Assembly: GCF_008086345.1 (NCBI RefSeq)
Contig: NZ_CP043006.1
Span: 372,001-436,000, forward strand
DNA length: 64,000 bases
From: Chitinophaga sp. XS-30
Lineage (GTDB): Bacteria; Bacteroidota; Bacteroidia; Chitinophagales; Chitinophagaceae
Direction of reading: 5' to 3'
Part shown: positions 53,538 through 62,587 of the stretch, piece after piece
How the letters are laid out: every line of letters starts with the position of its first letter
Position numbering within the stretch: the first letter of the stretch is position 1
Position numbers and translations under genes: made by a program
The notes under the pieces: generated by a model
Told to the model about the DNA's origin: nothing
Seen by the model: only the letters and a program-made list of their open reading frames with translations
Databases searched by the model: none

Positions 53538-54644
53538 TTACTTCTTCTGTGCGATCTTTGATCCGTTCCTTATTTCATCATTTGCTTTTTCAACGAGGAT
53601 ATCTCCGGCGTAGAGATCGCCGAATATTTCGGCTTTACCTTCCGCTTCGCGGCCTTTGCGCACCTCCACCCATTCCGCTGCGCCATTGTTCACACGCACC
53701 ACAAATACTTTCTCCGTGGAGCTCACCACAGCCGTTGAGGGCACCACAAATACGCTGTCACGGTTATTCAGCGGAATGCTCACTTCCGCTACCATACCCG
53801 GGAGCAGGGCTTTATTGCTGTTATCCACATCCATTTCCACGCGTTGCGAGCGCAGGCGGCTGTCCAGCGCGCCGGAGAGGCGGTCGATCACAGCGGTGAA
53901 CTCCTTTCCGCCCATGGAGCGGATGGTAAAGCTCACTGCTTTCTTTTCCGCGAGGTATGCGGTATATGCTTCCGGTATGGACACAACGAGGCGGAGTTTC
54001 TTTTGCTGCTGCAGGGAAAAGAGCGGGAATTCGGAGCCTTTGCCGGATGGGCCTACATATGCCCCGGCGCTTACGTTCCTGCTGCTGATCACCCCTTCGA
54101 AGGGTGCACGTATCTCCAGGTAGTTGCGGGTATCGGCGATCTCGCGGTAGGCGGCTTTGGCGGATTCCTGCTGGGCGAAATCAGACTGCTGTTTGGCATA
54201 TGCCAGGTCCAGATCGTTGCGGGAAACCGTTCCCGGCGTCTGGCTGGTCTGATACAAACGGTCGTAATTGGCTTTGCTGGCCAGGTACACCGCTTCCTGC
54301 GAGTGCAGTCTTGATTCCGCTCCCGCCAGCTGGGCGTTCAGCTCCGGCGCTTCCATCGTGGCCAGCAGCTGGCCGGCCTTCACGGTGGAGCCTACATCCA
54401 CATATAATTTCTTTACAAAGCTGTTCACCTTCGCATAGAGATCCACCTGCTGGAAGGCGATCAGTTCCCCTGGCATGCGCAGGGTGGCGGAAAGCACATC
54501 TTTTTTCAGGGCAAAGGTGCTTACGGCGTTGGCGGCAACGGTTTCTTCAGCAGGCCTGTTGTCCGGCTTGCTTTGCGAAACGCCGCAACCGGCCAGCAGA
54601 ATTGCGGCAAACAAGACCGGTATGTTATTGTTTGTTCTGATCAT
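53538..54644 (-). CDS. RND efflux periplasmic adaptor lipoprotein
   Basis: The 368-residue membrane-fusion protein has a lipoprotein signal (LLAGC, Cys20). The lipoyl/barrel-sandwich halves are VDLYAKVNSFVKKLYVDVGS and EIRAPFEGVISSRNVSAGAYV, around a short alpha-hairpin (about 100-165). Beta-barrel and membrane-proximal domains follow. It bridges the RND pump and TolC across the periplasm. It overlaps the RND gene by 20 bp and is the last gene of the operon before a terminator. Confidence 0.94.
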   Translation of the reverse strand: MIRTNNNIPVLFAAILLAGCGVSQSKPDNRPAEETVAANAVSTFALKKDVLSATLRMPGELIAFQQVDLYAKVNSFVKKLYVDVGSTVKAGQLLATMEAPELNAQLAGAESRLHSQEAVYLASKANYDRLYQTSQTPGTVSRNDLDLAYAKQQSDFAQQESAKAAYREIADTRNYLEIRAPFEGVISSRNVSAGAYVGPSGKGSEFPLFSLQQQKKLRLVVSIPEAYTAYLAEKKAVSFTIRSMGGKEFTAVIDRLSGALDSRLRSQRVEMDVDNSNKALLPGMVAEVSIPLNNRDSVFVVPSTAVVSSTEKVFVVRVNNGAAEWVEVRKGREAEGKAEIFGDLYAGDILVEKANDEIRNGSKIAQKK

Positions 54645-57600
54645 ACAAGGAAGGTATATAGTGTTTACTGTCTTTATTTTCCGGGTTGAGGGATACAGAG
54701 GCGATGGATGCTTTTTTCTGCACCCAGGCGAACACGAGCGGCAATATCAGCAGCGTGGAAAAGGTAGAGGCTACCAGCCCGCCGATCACCGCTCTGCCGA
54801 GAGGTGACACCTGGTCCCCGCCTTCTCCGTGCCCGATGGCCATAGGTATCATACCCGCCACCATCGCCAGGCTGGTCATCAGGATCGGCCGGAGGCGCAG
54901 CCCCGCCGCTTCTTTTGCGGAGGCCAGCGAGTCCCCGTTATGCCGCCGCAGATGCTCCGCATTCGTGATCAGCAGTACTGCATTGGAGATGGACACGCCT
55001 ACGGACATGATGATACCCATGTAGGATTGCAGGTTCAGCGTTGAACCGGTAAGTATCAGCATCAGCAGCGCACCGAAGATCACCGCCGGAACGGTGGTCA
55101 GCACTACCAGCGATACGCTGAACGACTGGAAGTTGGCGGCCAGCATCAGGAAGATCACCACAATGGCCACAATAAGGCCGGATTCGAGGCTGGACAACGT
55201 TTCATCCAGGGTGTTGGACATGCCTACTATTTCCATGCCCAGGCCACGCGGCAGCTCACCGAGCGAGGCGATCGCCGCTTTCACCGCTTCGCTGGCCGTA
55301 CCCAGGTCCACATCATTCAGATTGGCCGTCACGGATATCATGGGCATGGCGCCGAGGTTATCATTCTCACCATAGGTCGTATCTGCATTGATGGTGGCGA
55401 TATCTCCCAGCACGGGGCGCGATGAATTGCGCAGCACGGGGATCTCGCTGATATCGTGTATGCTGCTCATCTTGTTCTCCGGCACCTGTACCTGTACACT
55501 GTAACTGAGGCCGGCGCGTTCATCCACCCACACGTTCTTTTCCGTCAGCCGGGAAGAGGAGGTGGATGCGATCAGGGAGCGGGATACGTCCGTCATATCC
55601 ACACCGAGCTGTGCCGCACGGGTACGGTCCACTTCAATATTGATGGCAGGGTATTTGGTGGATTGCATCAATTGCACATCCCGCATGTAATCGATCTCCT
55701 TCAGCTTCGCGATGATCTTCTGCGCATATGCTTCATTCTGTTTTTTGTTCCGGCCCGTGATGCGTACTTCCACCGGTGTGGGTGATCCCTGGCTGAGTAT
55801 TTTATCGGTCAGTTCTATCGGCTCGAAAGATGGCTGGAGGTCCGGCACGGTTTGTTTCAGCTTTGCACGGATGCGTTCCTTCAGTTCATCCAGGTCCGTA
55901 TGATAATCCCGGCTCAGGCTTACCTGTACCACGGATTCATGGGGACCGGGCATGAAAAGATAGATCGGGCTTACGGAGAACAGGGAAGGGTGTTGCCCTA
56001 CGTAGGAAGAGGTAATGGATATATTCTCCTTTCCTACCAGTTCTTCCATACTGCGTATAGCCGTCAGCGTTTTTTCCTCCGTGCGTTCCATCCGGGTGCC
56101 TTCCGGTGCGCGCAACCTTACCTGGAACTGACCGCCATTGGTCTTTGGCAGCACGTCCCGGCCAACGTTGTGCAGCAGCAGCGCCGCGAGTGCGCTGAAG
56201 ATCACGAGGTATGCGATCACTGCCGGTTTGCGGTACGGGAGCATGCGGGTGATGAAGCGCATGAAGCGCGCCCTGAAACGTTCGAAGCGGCTGATCTTTC
56301 CGTCATTATTGCTGTCTGCCCGCTCTACCAGTATCTTCTTCTGGTCCCAGGTATCTGCTTCACCGATGGAAGGCACGGCATGTTTTTTATGGCCTTTCAT
56401 CAACCAGTTGGCCATTACCGGCACAAAGGTCTGGGAAAGGAAATAGGAAGTGATCATGGAAAAGCCGATCGCGAGCGCCAGCGGCAGGAACAGCGAGCCC
56501 GGGATGCCGCTCATGGTGAAGGCCGGGGCAAACACGGCGAGGATACAGAAGAGGATCAGCAGTTTCGGGAATGCGATCTCCTTACAGGCGTCCCAGATGG
56601 CGAGGGCCTTGGGTTTGCCCATATCCAGGTGCTGGTGGATATTCTCTATCGTCACTGTGCTTTCATCTACGAGAATGCCGATGGCCAGGGCGAGACCGCT
56701 CAATGTCATGATATTGATGGTTTGTCCGAAGAGGTTCAGGAACAGCACACCGGAGATGATGGATACAGGGATGGTGAGGATCACGATCAGCGCGCCGCGG
56801 AGGTCCCCGAGGAAAAGCACCACCATCAGGCCCGTCAGCACCGCTCCGATGATCCCTTCGGTGACGAGGCTTTTCACGGCGTTCATCACGTAGGTGGACT
56901 GGTCGAATTCGTAGGTCAGCGTTACGTCTTCCGGCAGCTGGCTTTGCAGTCTGGGGAGGGCTTTCTTCAGTGTCTGCACCACTTCCCAGGTGGAGGCATC
57001 CGCTGATTTGGCAACGTTGATGTACACGGAACGCCTGCCGTTCACGAGGGCATAACCGGCGGCGATATCCGCTCCGTCTTCAACGGTGGCTACATCGCGG
57101 AGATAGAGATTTTGTACGCCGCCTTTGAAGAGCGGGATGTTCTCGAAGTCCTTGATATTCCGTATAGTCGTATTCGTGGGTGTGAGGTAGTTTTTGTCGC
57201 CGATGCGGACGTTGCCGGAGGGGGCCGTCTGGTTATTGACGCGCAGCGCTTCCACCAGCTGGTCCGGCGTGAGATTGTGTATCCGCAGCTGTTCCGGGTC
57301 CGCCTTGATCACCACGGTGCGGATGTTGCCGCCGAAAGGCGGAGGGGCAACGAGACCGGGGATGGAGGTAAAGGAGGAGCGTACATATACATTCGCCAGG
57401 TCCATCAGCTCGTTATTCGTGCGTTTCTCGCTGCTCAGCACCAGTTCGCCTACCGGCAGCGTGGAGGCATCGAAGCGGATAACGAAAGGCGGCTGCGACC
57501 CGGGCGGGAAAATAGCCTGTATCCTGTTGGCGAATGCGGACACTTCGGCGGCGGCCTGCGCCATATCGGTACCTTCATAAAAGCTCAGCTTCATCAGGGT

Positions 57601-57864
57601 GAGGCCCTGTATATTCTTCGTTTCGATGGATTTCAGGCCGTTCACGAACAGGAGGATGTTCACGTAGTTCTTGGCGAAGAAGGCTTCCATCTGGTTAGGC
57701 GTGTACCCGCCGAAAGGATGGGCGATGTACAGCACCGGCATATCCAGTGCCGGAAAGATATCTACCTTGATGTCCCGCACGGATTTGATACCGAAGAAGA
57801 ACAACCCCGCTACGATCACGAGGATGGAGATCGGTTTTTCCAGTGCGCTTCTGATGAGTCCCAT
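54625..57864 (-). CDS. RND efflux transporter permease with an internal EF-hand loop
   Basis: The 1079-residue AcrB/HAE1-like proton-driven pump has twelve helices and two large periplasmic loops. TM4 has GILVDESTVTIENIH, where the AcrB Asp-Asp pair is Asp-Glu. Residues 517-528 in the central cytoplasmic loop are DSNNDGKISRFE, which fits the 12-residue calcium-binding EF-hand loop exactly (positions 1, 3, 5 and 12 acidic or polar, Gly at 6, Ile at 8). The ATG at 57864 (MGLIRSALEKPISI) is chosen over 57900, which would overlap tolC. It exports drugs or other toxic compounds; the substrate is unknown. Confidence 0.95.
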   Translation of the reverse strand: MGLIRSALEKPISILVIVAGLFFFGIKSVRDIKVDIFPALDMPVLYIAHPFGGYTPNQMEAFFAKNYVNILLFVNGLKSIETKNIQGLTLMKLSFYEGTDMAQAAAEVSAFANRIQAIFPPGSQPPFVIRFDASTLPVGELVLSSEKRTNNELMDLANVYVRSSFTSIPGLVAPPPFGGNIRTVVIKADPEQLRIHNLTPDQLVEALRVNNQTAPSGNVRIGDKNYLTPTNTTIRNIKDFENIPLFKGGVQNLYLRDVATVEDGADIAAGYALVNGRRSVYINVAKSADASTWEVVQTLKKALPRLQSQLPEDVTLTYEFDQSTYVMNAVKSLVTEGIIGAVLTGLMVVLFLGDLRGALIVILTIPVSIISGVLFLNLFGQTINIMTLSGLALAIGILVDESTVTIENIHQHLDMGKPKALAIWDACKEIAFPKLLILFCILAVFAPAFTMSGIPGSLFLPLALAIGFSMITSYFLSQTFVPVMANWLMKGHKKHAVPSIGEADTWDQKKILVERADSNNDGKISRFERFRARFMRFITRMLPYRKPAVIAYLVIFSALAALLLHNVGRDVLPKTNGGQFQVRLRAPEGTRMERTEEKTLTAIRSMEELVGKENISITSSYVGQHPSLFSVSPIYLFMPGPHESVVQVSLSRDYHTDLDELKERIRAKLKQTVPDLQPSFEPIELTDKILSQGSPTPVEVRITGRNKKQNEAYAQKIIAKLKEIDYMRDVQLMQSTKYPAINIEVDRTRAAQLGVDMTDVSRSLIASTSSSRLTEKNVWVDERAGLSYSVQVQVPENKMSSIHDISEIPVLRNSSRPVLGDIATINADTTYGENDNLGAMPMISVTANLNDVDLGTASEAVKAAIASLGELPRGLGMEIVGMSNTLDETLSSLESGLIVAIVVIFLMLAANFQSFSVSLVVLTTVPAVIFGALLMLILTGSTLNLQSYMGIIMSVGVSISNAVLLITNAEHLRRHNGDSLASAKEAAGLRLRPILMTSLAMVAGMIPMAIGHGEGGDQVSPLGRAVIGGLVASTFSTLLILPLVFAWVQKKASIASVSLNPENKDSKHYIPSLYDQNKQ

Positions 57865-57874
57865 TGTATATCTG

Positions 57875-59275
57875 TTAGAATTCGTTGATAAATAAGCCAA
57901 AGTTCCCTGCGGCGGCGGCTTTCAGCAACAGCGCCTGCCACACGTTGCTATAGGCGATCTCCCGGTCTGTTTCCGCGCGGCTGAGGGTGTACATGGCCTG
58001 GGTGACGTCTACCAGCGTGCTGAGGCCGTTCCTGTACAGCACGGTCTTCTGCAGGTAAGCGTCCGATGCGGCTTTGATCTGGATGGCCGATTCCCGGTAG
58101 TTGTCCAGCGCGTTCTTGATCTTCACATCGGCGAGAGCCAGCTGTGCTTTGATCTGCTGGTCCACCACTTCCATTTCGTTTTGCAGCGCAGCGGATGTAA
58201 ATCGTTGTACGGCGGACTGCTGGCGGATGCGCAGCGGGCTGGTCAGGTTCCAGGTGACGCCCACTCCCAGCAGATAGTTGCTGCGCGTGGGTTTGATGCC
58301 ATCCCAGTAATTATGGGAAAAGGCCGTCTGGTCTTGCGTATAGGCCGCCTGAAAGCCGGAGGCGCGCGTTTGCAGCACGCTGAAAAAGGAAAACGCCGGA
58401 TAGTTGAGCGTTTTGATATATTTCTCCTGTTCCCGGCTGAGTTGAATGCGGCTGCGGTAAAACTGCAGATAGGGATGGCTGTCACCATCCAGGGAAACCG
58501 TATCTGTTATCACGGAAGGAATGCGGGTGATGATGGAACTGTCCAGCACAAAATCTTCCGGCGCTACGCCCATCAGTTGTGCCAGCAGGTTAGCCTGTTC
58601 TTTTTCCAGGTCCCGTGCCTTGGTAAGCGTGATGCGGGCATTGGAGGCCTCCGCGCTGGCGAGTGATGAATCCACGCCGGCAATCAGCCCATTGTCTACC
58701 CGGCGTTTTACCACGGAACGGAAAGTGTCTGCCCGTTCCAGGTTGCGTTCCCAGGACCGGCTGAGGCGCTGCGCGGCAAGCAGGTTAAGGTATGCTCCGG
58801 CCACTTTTACCTCGTGGCGGAACTGTTCCTGCTGCCAGTCCCGTTCATCACGACTGGCAACGGATTCCGCCGTTCTCACCCTTTCTTTCATCCTGCCGAA
58901 GGCAAAAAATTCCCAGTTGATATTGGCGAGATACAATGCGCCGAAGGCGGCGTTCCAGTTCTGTTCCGGCAGCGGAAGGCCGGAAGATGCCACTCCCAGG
59001 CCGCCAAAACCATACAGCGGACCGTTCTGACCGTTGATGGTACCATAATCCTGCTGGGCGGAAACGTTCAGGTTCGGGAGATAGTCCCGCCTGGACTGGA
59101 GCACGGAAGCTCTGGAAGCCTGGAGATAGTTGGCTTTGGCCTTGATGGTCCCGTAATTGTTCAGTGCCGTTTGTACGGCGTCTTTCATGGTCAGCACCTG
59201 CGCCTGTGCAGTACAGGTATAACAACAAAAGATGGCAAACAGTACCAGACGGGCCGGATATCGATTAGTTATCAT
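57875..59275 (-). CDS. TolC-family outer-membrane efflux protein
   Basis: The 466-residue outer-membrane channel has a signal peptide (LVLFAIFCCYTCTAQAQ). Two internally repeated OEP halves have coiled-coil motifs (LTMKDAVQTALNNYG and, in the second half, IKAQLALADVKIKNALDNYRES broken across helices), ending YSNVWQALLLKAAAAGNF. It is the first gene of the efflux operon, 30 bp after the kinase. The ATG at 59275 is chosen over a TTG at 59281. A response-regulator-like direct repeat lies 68-90 bp upstream. Confidence 0.93.
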   Translation of the reverse strand: MITNRYPARLVLFAIFCCYTCTAQAQVLTMKDAVQTALNNYGTIKAKANYLQASRASVLQSRRDYLPNLNVSAQQDYGTINGQNGPLYGFGGLGVASSGLPLPEQNWNAAFGALYLANINWEFFAFGRMKERVRTAESVASRDERDWQQEQFRHEVKVAGAYLNLLAAQRLSRSWERNLERADTFRSVVKRRVDNGLIAGVDSSLASAEASNARITLTKARDLEKEQANLLAQLMGVAPEDFVLDSSIITRIPSVITDTVSLDGDSHPYLQFYRSRIQLSREQEKYIKTLNYPAFSFFSVLQTRASGFQAAYTQDQTAFSHNYWDGIKPTRSNYLLGVGVTWNLTSPLRIRQQSAVQRFTSAALQNEMEVVDQQIKAQLALADVKIKNALDNYRESAIQIKAASDAYLQKTVLYRNGLSTLVDVTQAMYTLSRAETDREIAYSNVWQALLLKAAAAGNFGLFINEF

Positions 59276-59304
59276 GTGCAAATGAGCGATTAAAGCATGG
59301 CAGC

Positions 59305-60630
59305 TTACTGCTGGATTCTCTCATGCAAATAGCGCTCATCATTTTGAAGGAATTTTGAAGCGGAGGTGCCGGAAGGAAAGTTCACTTCCACAATATGATA
59401 CCCGGAAGCATAACGGTAGCTGATCTCGAAGTTATTCATATCACATATCTGCTTCACGATAGACAGTCCTATGCCGATGGAATTATCGCACTGGCTGCCT
59501 TTTCGGAAGCGCTGGAACATCTCGGAGGTGGGGACGGAAGGCGGATGCCCGGTGTTTTTGATCATCAGGTGTTCCCTGTTCAGCACCACTTCAATGGTAC
59601 CTTCCGGGAGGTTGTGGCGGATGGCGTTGCTGATGAGGTTGTTCAGCAGGATGTCCGCCAGGGAGGGGTGCAGATGGAGGCATACTTCCTCTTCAATATT
59701 GCTTTTTACCTGCAGGGACTTCAGCGCCATCAGGTCGCAGAAAGCGCCGAGGGCATCGCGGGTATATTGGCTGAAGGGCATTTCCTCCGTGGCTTCATAT
59801 TCATTGTTCTCCAGCCTGGAAAGCAGTACCAGGGAGCGATTGATACGGGTCAGCTTTTCCACGGCATTTTGCATGTCGCCGATGAGTTGGGCCTGCCCGC
59901 CCTGGATATCGGATTCGGAAAGCAGCTCCAGCTTGCTGCGGATAATGGCCAGCGGCGTTTGCAGCTCATGCGAGGCGTTCTCCGCAAATTCTTTCAGGGA
60001 ATTGTAATCATGTACCGCCTTGTCCGTCATCTTTTCCAGGAAACAGTTCAGCTCATTGAACTCTTTGGTGCGGGTACGGGGGAGCGTCAGCTTTTGCTTG
60101 GTTTTCAGGTTGAAGCGCTGCACTTTTTTCAGGGTATTGTAAAACGGCGCCAGTACGTACCGGGATACCAGCCTGGCCGTCAGCGTCACAAAACCCAGCA
60201 GAATGGCGATCTTCCAGATAATGGAGGTCCGCAGTCCCGCCAGTATCTGTTCCGAGCGGGTAACATAATCGGCGGAGGTGATCTTGTACAGCTGGTTGTT
60301 GATCGTATGCCAGGAACTGACGATCACCTTGCGGTCATTGTCCCGCAGTTCCGGTATGTCTTTCACATCCTTTTCCGTTATTTCCACATGGCCTGCCGGG
60401 ATGGTTTCCATAGAAGCGGCCACCAGTATCTTGCAGCCCTGGGTATGATCGCTGATCGGTTCACCCGCTTTCACCTGTTCCGCCACCCGTTCATTTACAT
60501 GTTTCAGCCGCTCCACGGTGGCCTGGTCTATTTCCTTCCGGATGGACTGGTAGGAAATATAGGCATTAAGCGGCAGGATGATGAGCGTGGAGCTCAGGTA
60601 CCATAGCGTGAATTTATCAACCAGCTTCAT
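59305..60630 (-). CDS. Sensor histidine kinase of the efflux locus
   Basis: The 441-residue two-helix kinase has TM1 (WYLSSTLIILPLNAYISY), a periplasmic sensor of ~115 residues and TM2 (ILLGFVTLTARLVSRYVLA). The HisKA box is FAENASHELQTPLAIIRSKL. The ATPase has LLNNLISNAIRHNLPEG and a reduced G2, NSIGIGLSIVKQIC. It is paralogous to the degP-locus kinase. The ATG at 60630 overlaps the regulator stop by 4 bp. The last codons contain a 23-bp element also found before the regulator gene. Confidence 0.92.
   Translation of the reverse strand: MKLVDKFTLWYLSSTLIILPLNAYISYQSIRKEIDQATVERLKHVNERVAEQVKAGEPISDHTQGCKILVAASMETIPAGHVEITEKDVKDIPELRDNDRKVIVSSWHTINNQLYKITSADYVTRSEQILAGLRTSIIWKIAILLGFVTLTARLVSRYVLAPFYNTLKKVQRFNLKTKQKLTLPRTRTKEFNELNCFLEKMTDKAVHDYNSLKEFAENASHELQTPLAIIRSKLELLSESDIQGGQAQLIGDMQNAVEKLTRINRSLVLLSRLENNEYEATEEMPFSQYTRDALGAFCDLMALKSLQVKSNIEEEVCLHLHPSLADILLNNLISNAIRHNLPEGTIEVVLNREHLMIKNTGHPPSVPTSEMFQRFRKGSQCDNSIGIGLSIVKQICDMNNFEISYRYASGYHIVEVNFPSGTSASKFLQNDERYLHERIQQ
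59343..59365 (-). promoter_or_regulatory. Candidate response-regulator operator upstream of tolC
   Basis: TTTGAAG occurs at 59343-59349 and 59354-59360 (11-bp period), followed by CGGAG. The 23-bp block differs by a single base from the block at 61335-61357. It lies in the 3' end of the kinase gene, 68-90 bp before the tolC ATG. Confidence 0.65.
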
Positions 60631-61310
60631 TGTTTGGAGGTATTAAACTTGTATCCCAGTCCGTACACGGTGCCGATATAATCTGTGCCATTGGCTGCGC
60701 TGATCTTCTTCCGGATATTTTTTACATGCTGGTACACAAAGTCAAAGTTCGCAAAATTATCGGTGTAATCGCCCCAGAGGTGTGCGGCAATGGATTGGCG
60801 GGAGAGCACCCTGTTTTTGTTGACGAGGAAATACAGCAGCAGGTCGAACTCCTTCCGGGTCGTATCCAGCAGCTGGCCGTTGACGGTAGCTTCCAGGGTG
60901 TCGATATTCAGGCTGATCTCGTTGAACGCGATGATATTGCTGCCGTTGAGTTTTTTGCGGCGGTAAATGGCGCGCAGGCGGGCGTGCAGCTCGGGCAGAT
61001 GGAAGGGTTTGGTGAGATAGTCGTCCGCTCCTTCTTCCAGCCCGATGATCTTGTCATCCAGCGAGTTCTTCGCGGACAGGATAAGGATGCTGCTCTGTAT
61101 CTTTTCCAGCCGCATGAAAGAAAGTATCTGCAGCCCGTTGCCGTCCGGCAGCATGATATCGAGCAGTACGCAGTCATACTGAAAGGAAATGAGCTTGTCC
61201 TGCGCATCCCGGACGTTATCACTCACTTCGCAGATATACCCCTCCCTGCCCAGGAACTCGCTGATACTGCTGGCCAGCTCCAGATTATCCTCAATCAGCA
61301 ATACTTTCAT
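60627..61310 (-). CDS. OmpR-family response regulator of the efflux locus
   Basis: The 227-residue regulator has a receiver (LLIEDNLELASS, Asp in DCVLLDIMLPDGNG, Lys in YLTKPFHLPE) and a winged-helix domain (LLDTTRKEFDLLLYFLVNKNR, HVKNIRKKI). The ATG at 61310 (MKVLLIEDN) is chosen over an earlier in-frame start at 61331. The gene is 4-bp-overlapped by its kinase. A candidate autoregulatory operator lies 25-47 bp upstream and is shared with the tolC upstream region. Confidence 0.93.
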   Translation of the reverse strand: MKVLLIEDNLELASSISEFLGREGYICEVSDNVRDAQDKLISFQYDCVLLDIMLPDGNGLQILSFMRLEKIQSSILILSAKNSLDDKIIGLEEGADDYLTKPFHLPELHARLRAIYRRKKLNGSNIIAFNEISLNIDTLEATVNGQLLDTTRKEFDLLLYFLVNKNRVLSRQSIAAHLWGDYTDNFANFDFVYQHVKNIRKKISAANGTDYIGTVYGLGYKFNTSKQ

Positions 61311-61334
61311 AATATCCTGCAAATTACGCACAAA

Positions 61335-61357
61335 TTTGAAGCAATTTTGAAGCGGAG
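61335..61357 (-). promoter_or_regulatory. Candidate response-regulator operator upstream of the regulator gene
   Basis: TTTGAAG at 61335-61341 and 61346-61352 (11-bp period), followed by CGGAG, matches 22 of 23 bases of the site before tolC. It is 25-47 bp before the regulator ATG, a good position for autoregulation. Confidence 0.65.
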
Positions 61358-61552
61358 AGCCTGCCGATGTGCTAAAAAAGTCCTATCTTATACTTTCGAG
61401 GCTGGTTCAATAAACTGATTATCAATTACTTTCTTTTTTGGCACAGGATTGGCTGATATCGGAACCGTAAAACCTATCGTATGAAATACCTATGTATGTG
61501 TTTTCCGGAATTTCCGGCCAGCCACACTAAACATCGAAAAAATACAACACAG

Positions 61553-62470
61553 ATGAGACCATATGCATTCATTCTGACAGCCGCAGTAGTGCTGAGCGCC
61601 TGTGCGGGGCCGTCTTCGGAGAAACAGGCGGAAGGGGACAGTACGGTAACCGTTCCGGAAGCGGTTGCGGCCTCGGCTGCGGATATCGCCAGCTATGTAG
61701 GCGATGTGGATGAAAAGATCGGCGCACAATACCGTACGCTGGCGGTCCATAATTATATGCATGGGGGCAATGCGGCGGGTATCGTGGCGGTATTCAACGA
61801 CAATAATCAGCCCTTGCGGGTATATATCTACCCCGAAGGCAAGCAGGTGGATGAGCAGCGGGAGACCTGGCTGTACCTGGATTCCCTGTCCGGCAAGCCA
61901 GTGCTGCTCCGCGAGATCGTGACCACGAAGGACAGCGTGACCGAGAATTCCTTTTATTTCGGCAATAATACCTTGTTGCAGGCGGAGACCCGCGCGGCCA
62001 AAGACCTGCCTTCCCTGGAAGCTGCCGGTTTTACACCTTTTCAATCAGCGACCGGGCAGGATAATTACCGGTTGCGGCCATCGGCGGTAGATTCACTGGT
62101 AAAAGAAGTGCTGCAGGTGGTGGAGGCAGACCGGAAAGACCTGAGCAAAGAAGCGAACCTGATGCGCAAACAGGGCGCTGCTTATTGGGGCACCGGCAAC
62201 GAGCCGGGCTGGAGCATTGCCGTGATCCCGAATAAAAAGATCTTTTTCAATTTTAACTACGGAGAGAACAAATACGAATTTCCCTGCAATGATGCGCAGA
62301 AAGGAGACCGCGAAGCAACAGAATTCAATACCCGGTCCGATGAGCATACCCTGCTGGCAAAATTCGAGAACAGGCGCTGTACGGATGATGCGGATATCAT
62401 GCATCCGATGACGGTAACGGTGACGTTCGACGGGAAGACTTATCAGGGATGCGGGCTTTCGTTGTATTGA
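61553..62470 (+). CDS. Lipoprotein with COG3650-like C-terminal domain
   Basis: The 305-residue protein has a lipoprotein signal (FILTAAVVLSAC, Cys17) and a long N-terminal region without a recognisable domain. The C-terminal ~90 residues (GTGNEPGWSIAV, NRRCTDDADIMHPMTVTV, YQGCG) match the COG3650-type domain with two conserved Cys, found in heat-shock or metal-related envelope lipoproteins. The ATG at 61553 is chosen over 61481 because it gives the lipoprotein signal at the N-terminus. It is divergent from the response regulator and ends at a strong terminator. Confidence 0.75.
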   Translation: MRPYAFILTAAVVLSACAGPSSEKQAEGDSTVTVPEAVAASAADIASYVGDVDEKIGAQYRTLAVHNYMHGGNAAGIVAVFNDNNQPLRVYIYPEGKQVDEQRETWLYLDSLSGKPVLLREIVTTKDSVTENSFYFGNNTLLQAETRAAKDLPSLEAAGFTPFQSATGQDNYRLRPSAVDSLVKEVLQVVEADRKDLSKEANLMRKQGAAYWGTGNEPGWSIAVIPNKKIFFNFNYGENKYEFPCNDAQKGDREATEFNTRSDEHTLLAKFENRRCTDDADIMHPMTVTVTFDGKTYQGCGLSLY

Positions 62471-62533
62471 AGTTGATAAACGAAGGCTTCTTCATCCCCC
62501 GCAAAGAAACCAGATGGCCCTGAGCCGCAAATA

Positions 62534-62573
62534 AAAAGAGGGTGTGTCAGCAAAATCCGACACACCCTCTTTT
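62534..62573. terminator. Bidirectional terminator between the lipoprotein and dsbD
   Basis: A perfect 15-bp stem (AAAAGAGGGTGTGTC at 62534-62548 with its complement at 62559-62573) has a 10-base loop and runs of A and T on both sides. Confidence 0.88.
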
Positions 62574-62587
62574 GTTATCACAAGAAA

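Noticed and set aside
55852..57006. 384-residue open frame on the plus strand
   Set aside because: It is antisense to the RND transporter and its composition is His/Gln/Gly-rich and unlike a real protein.
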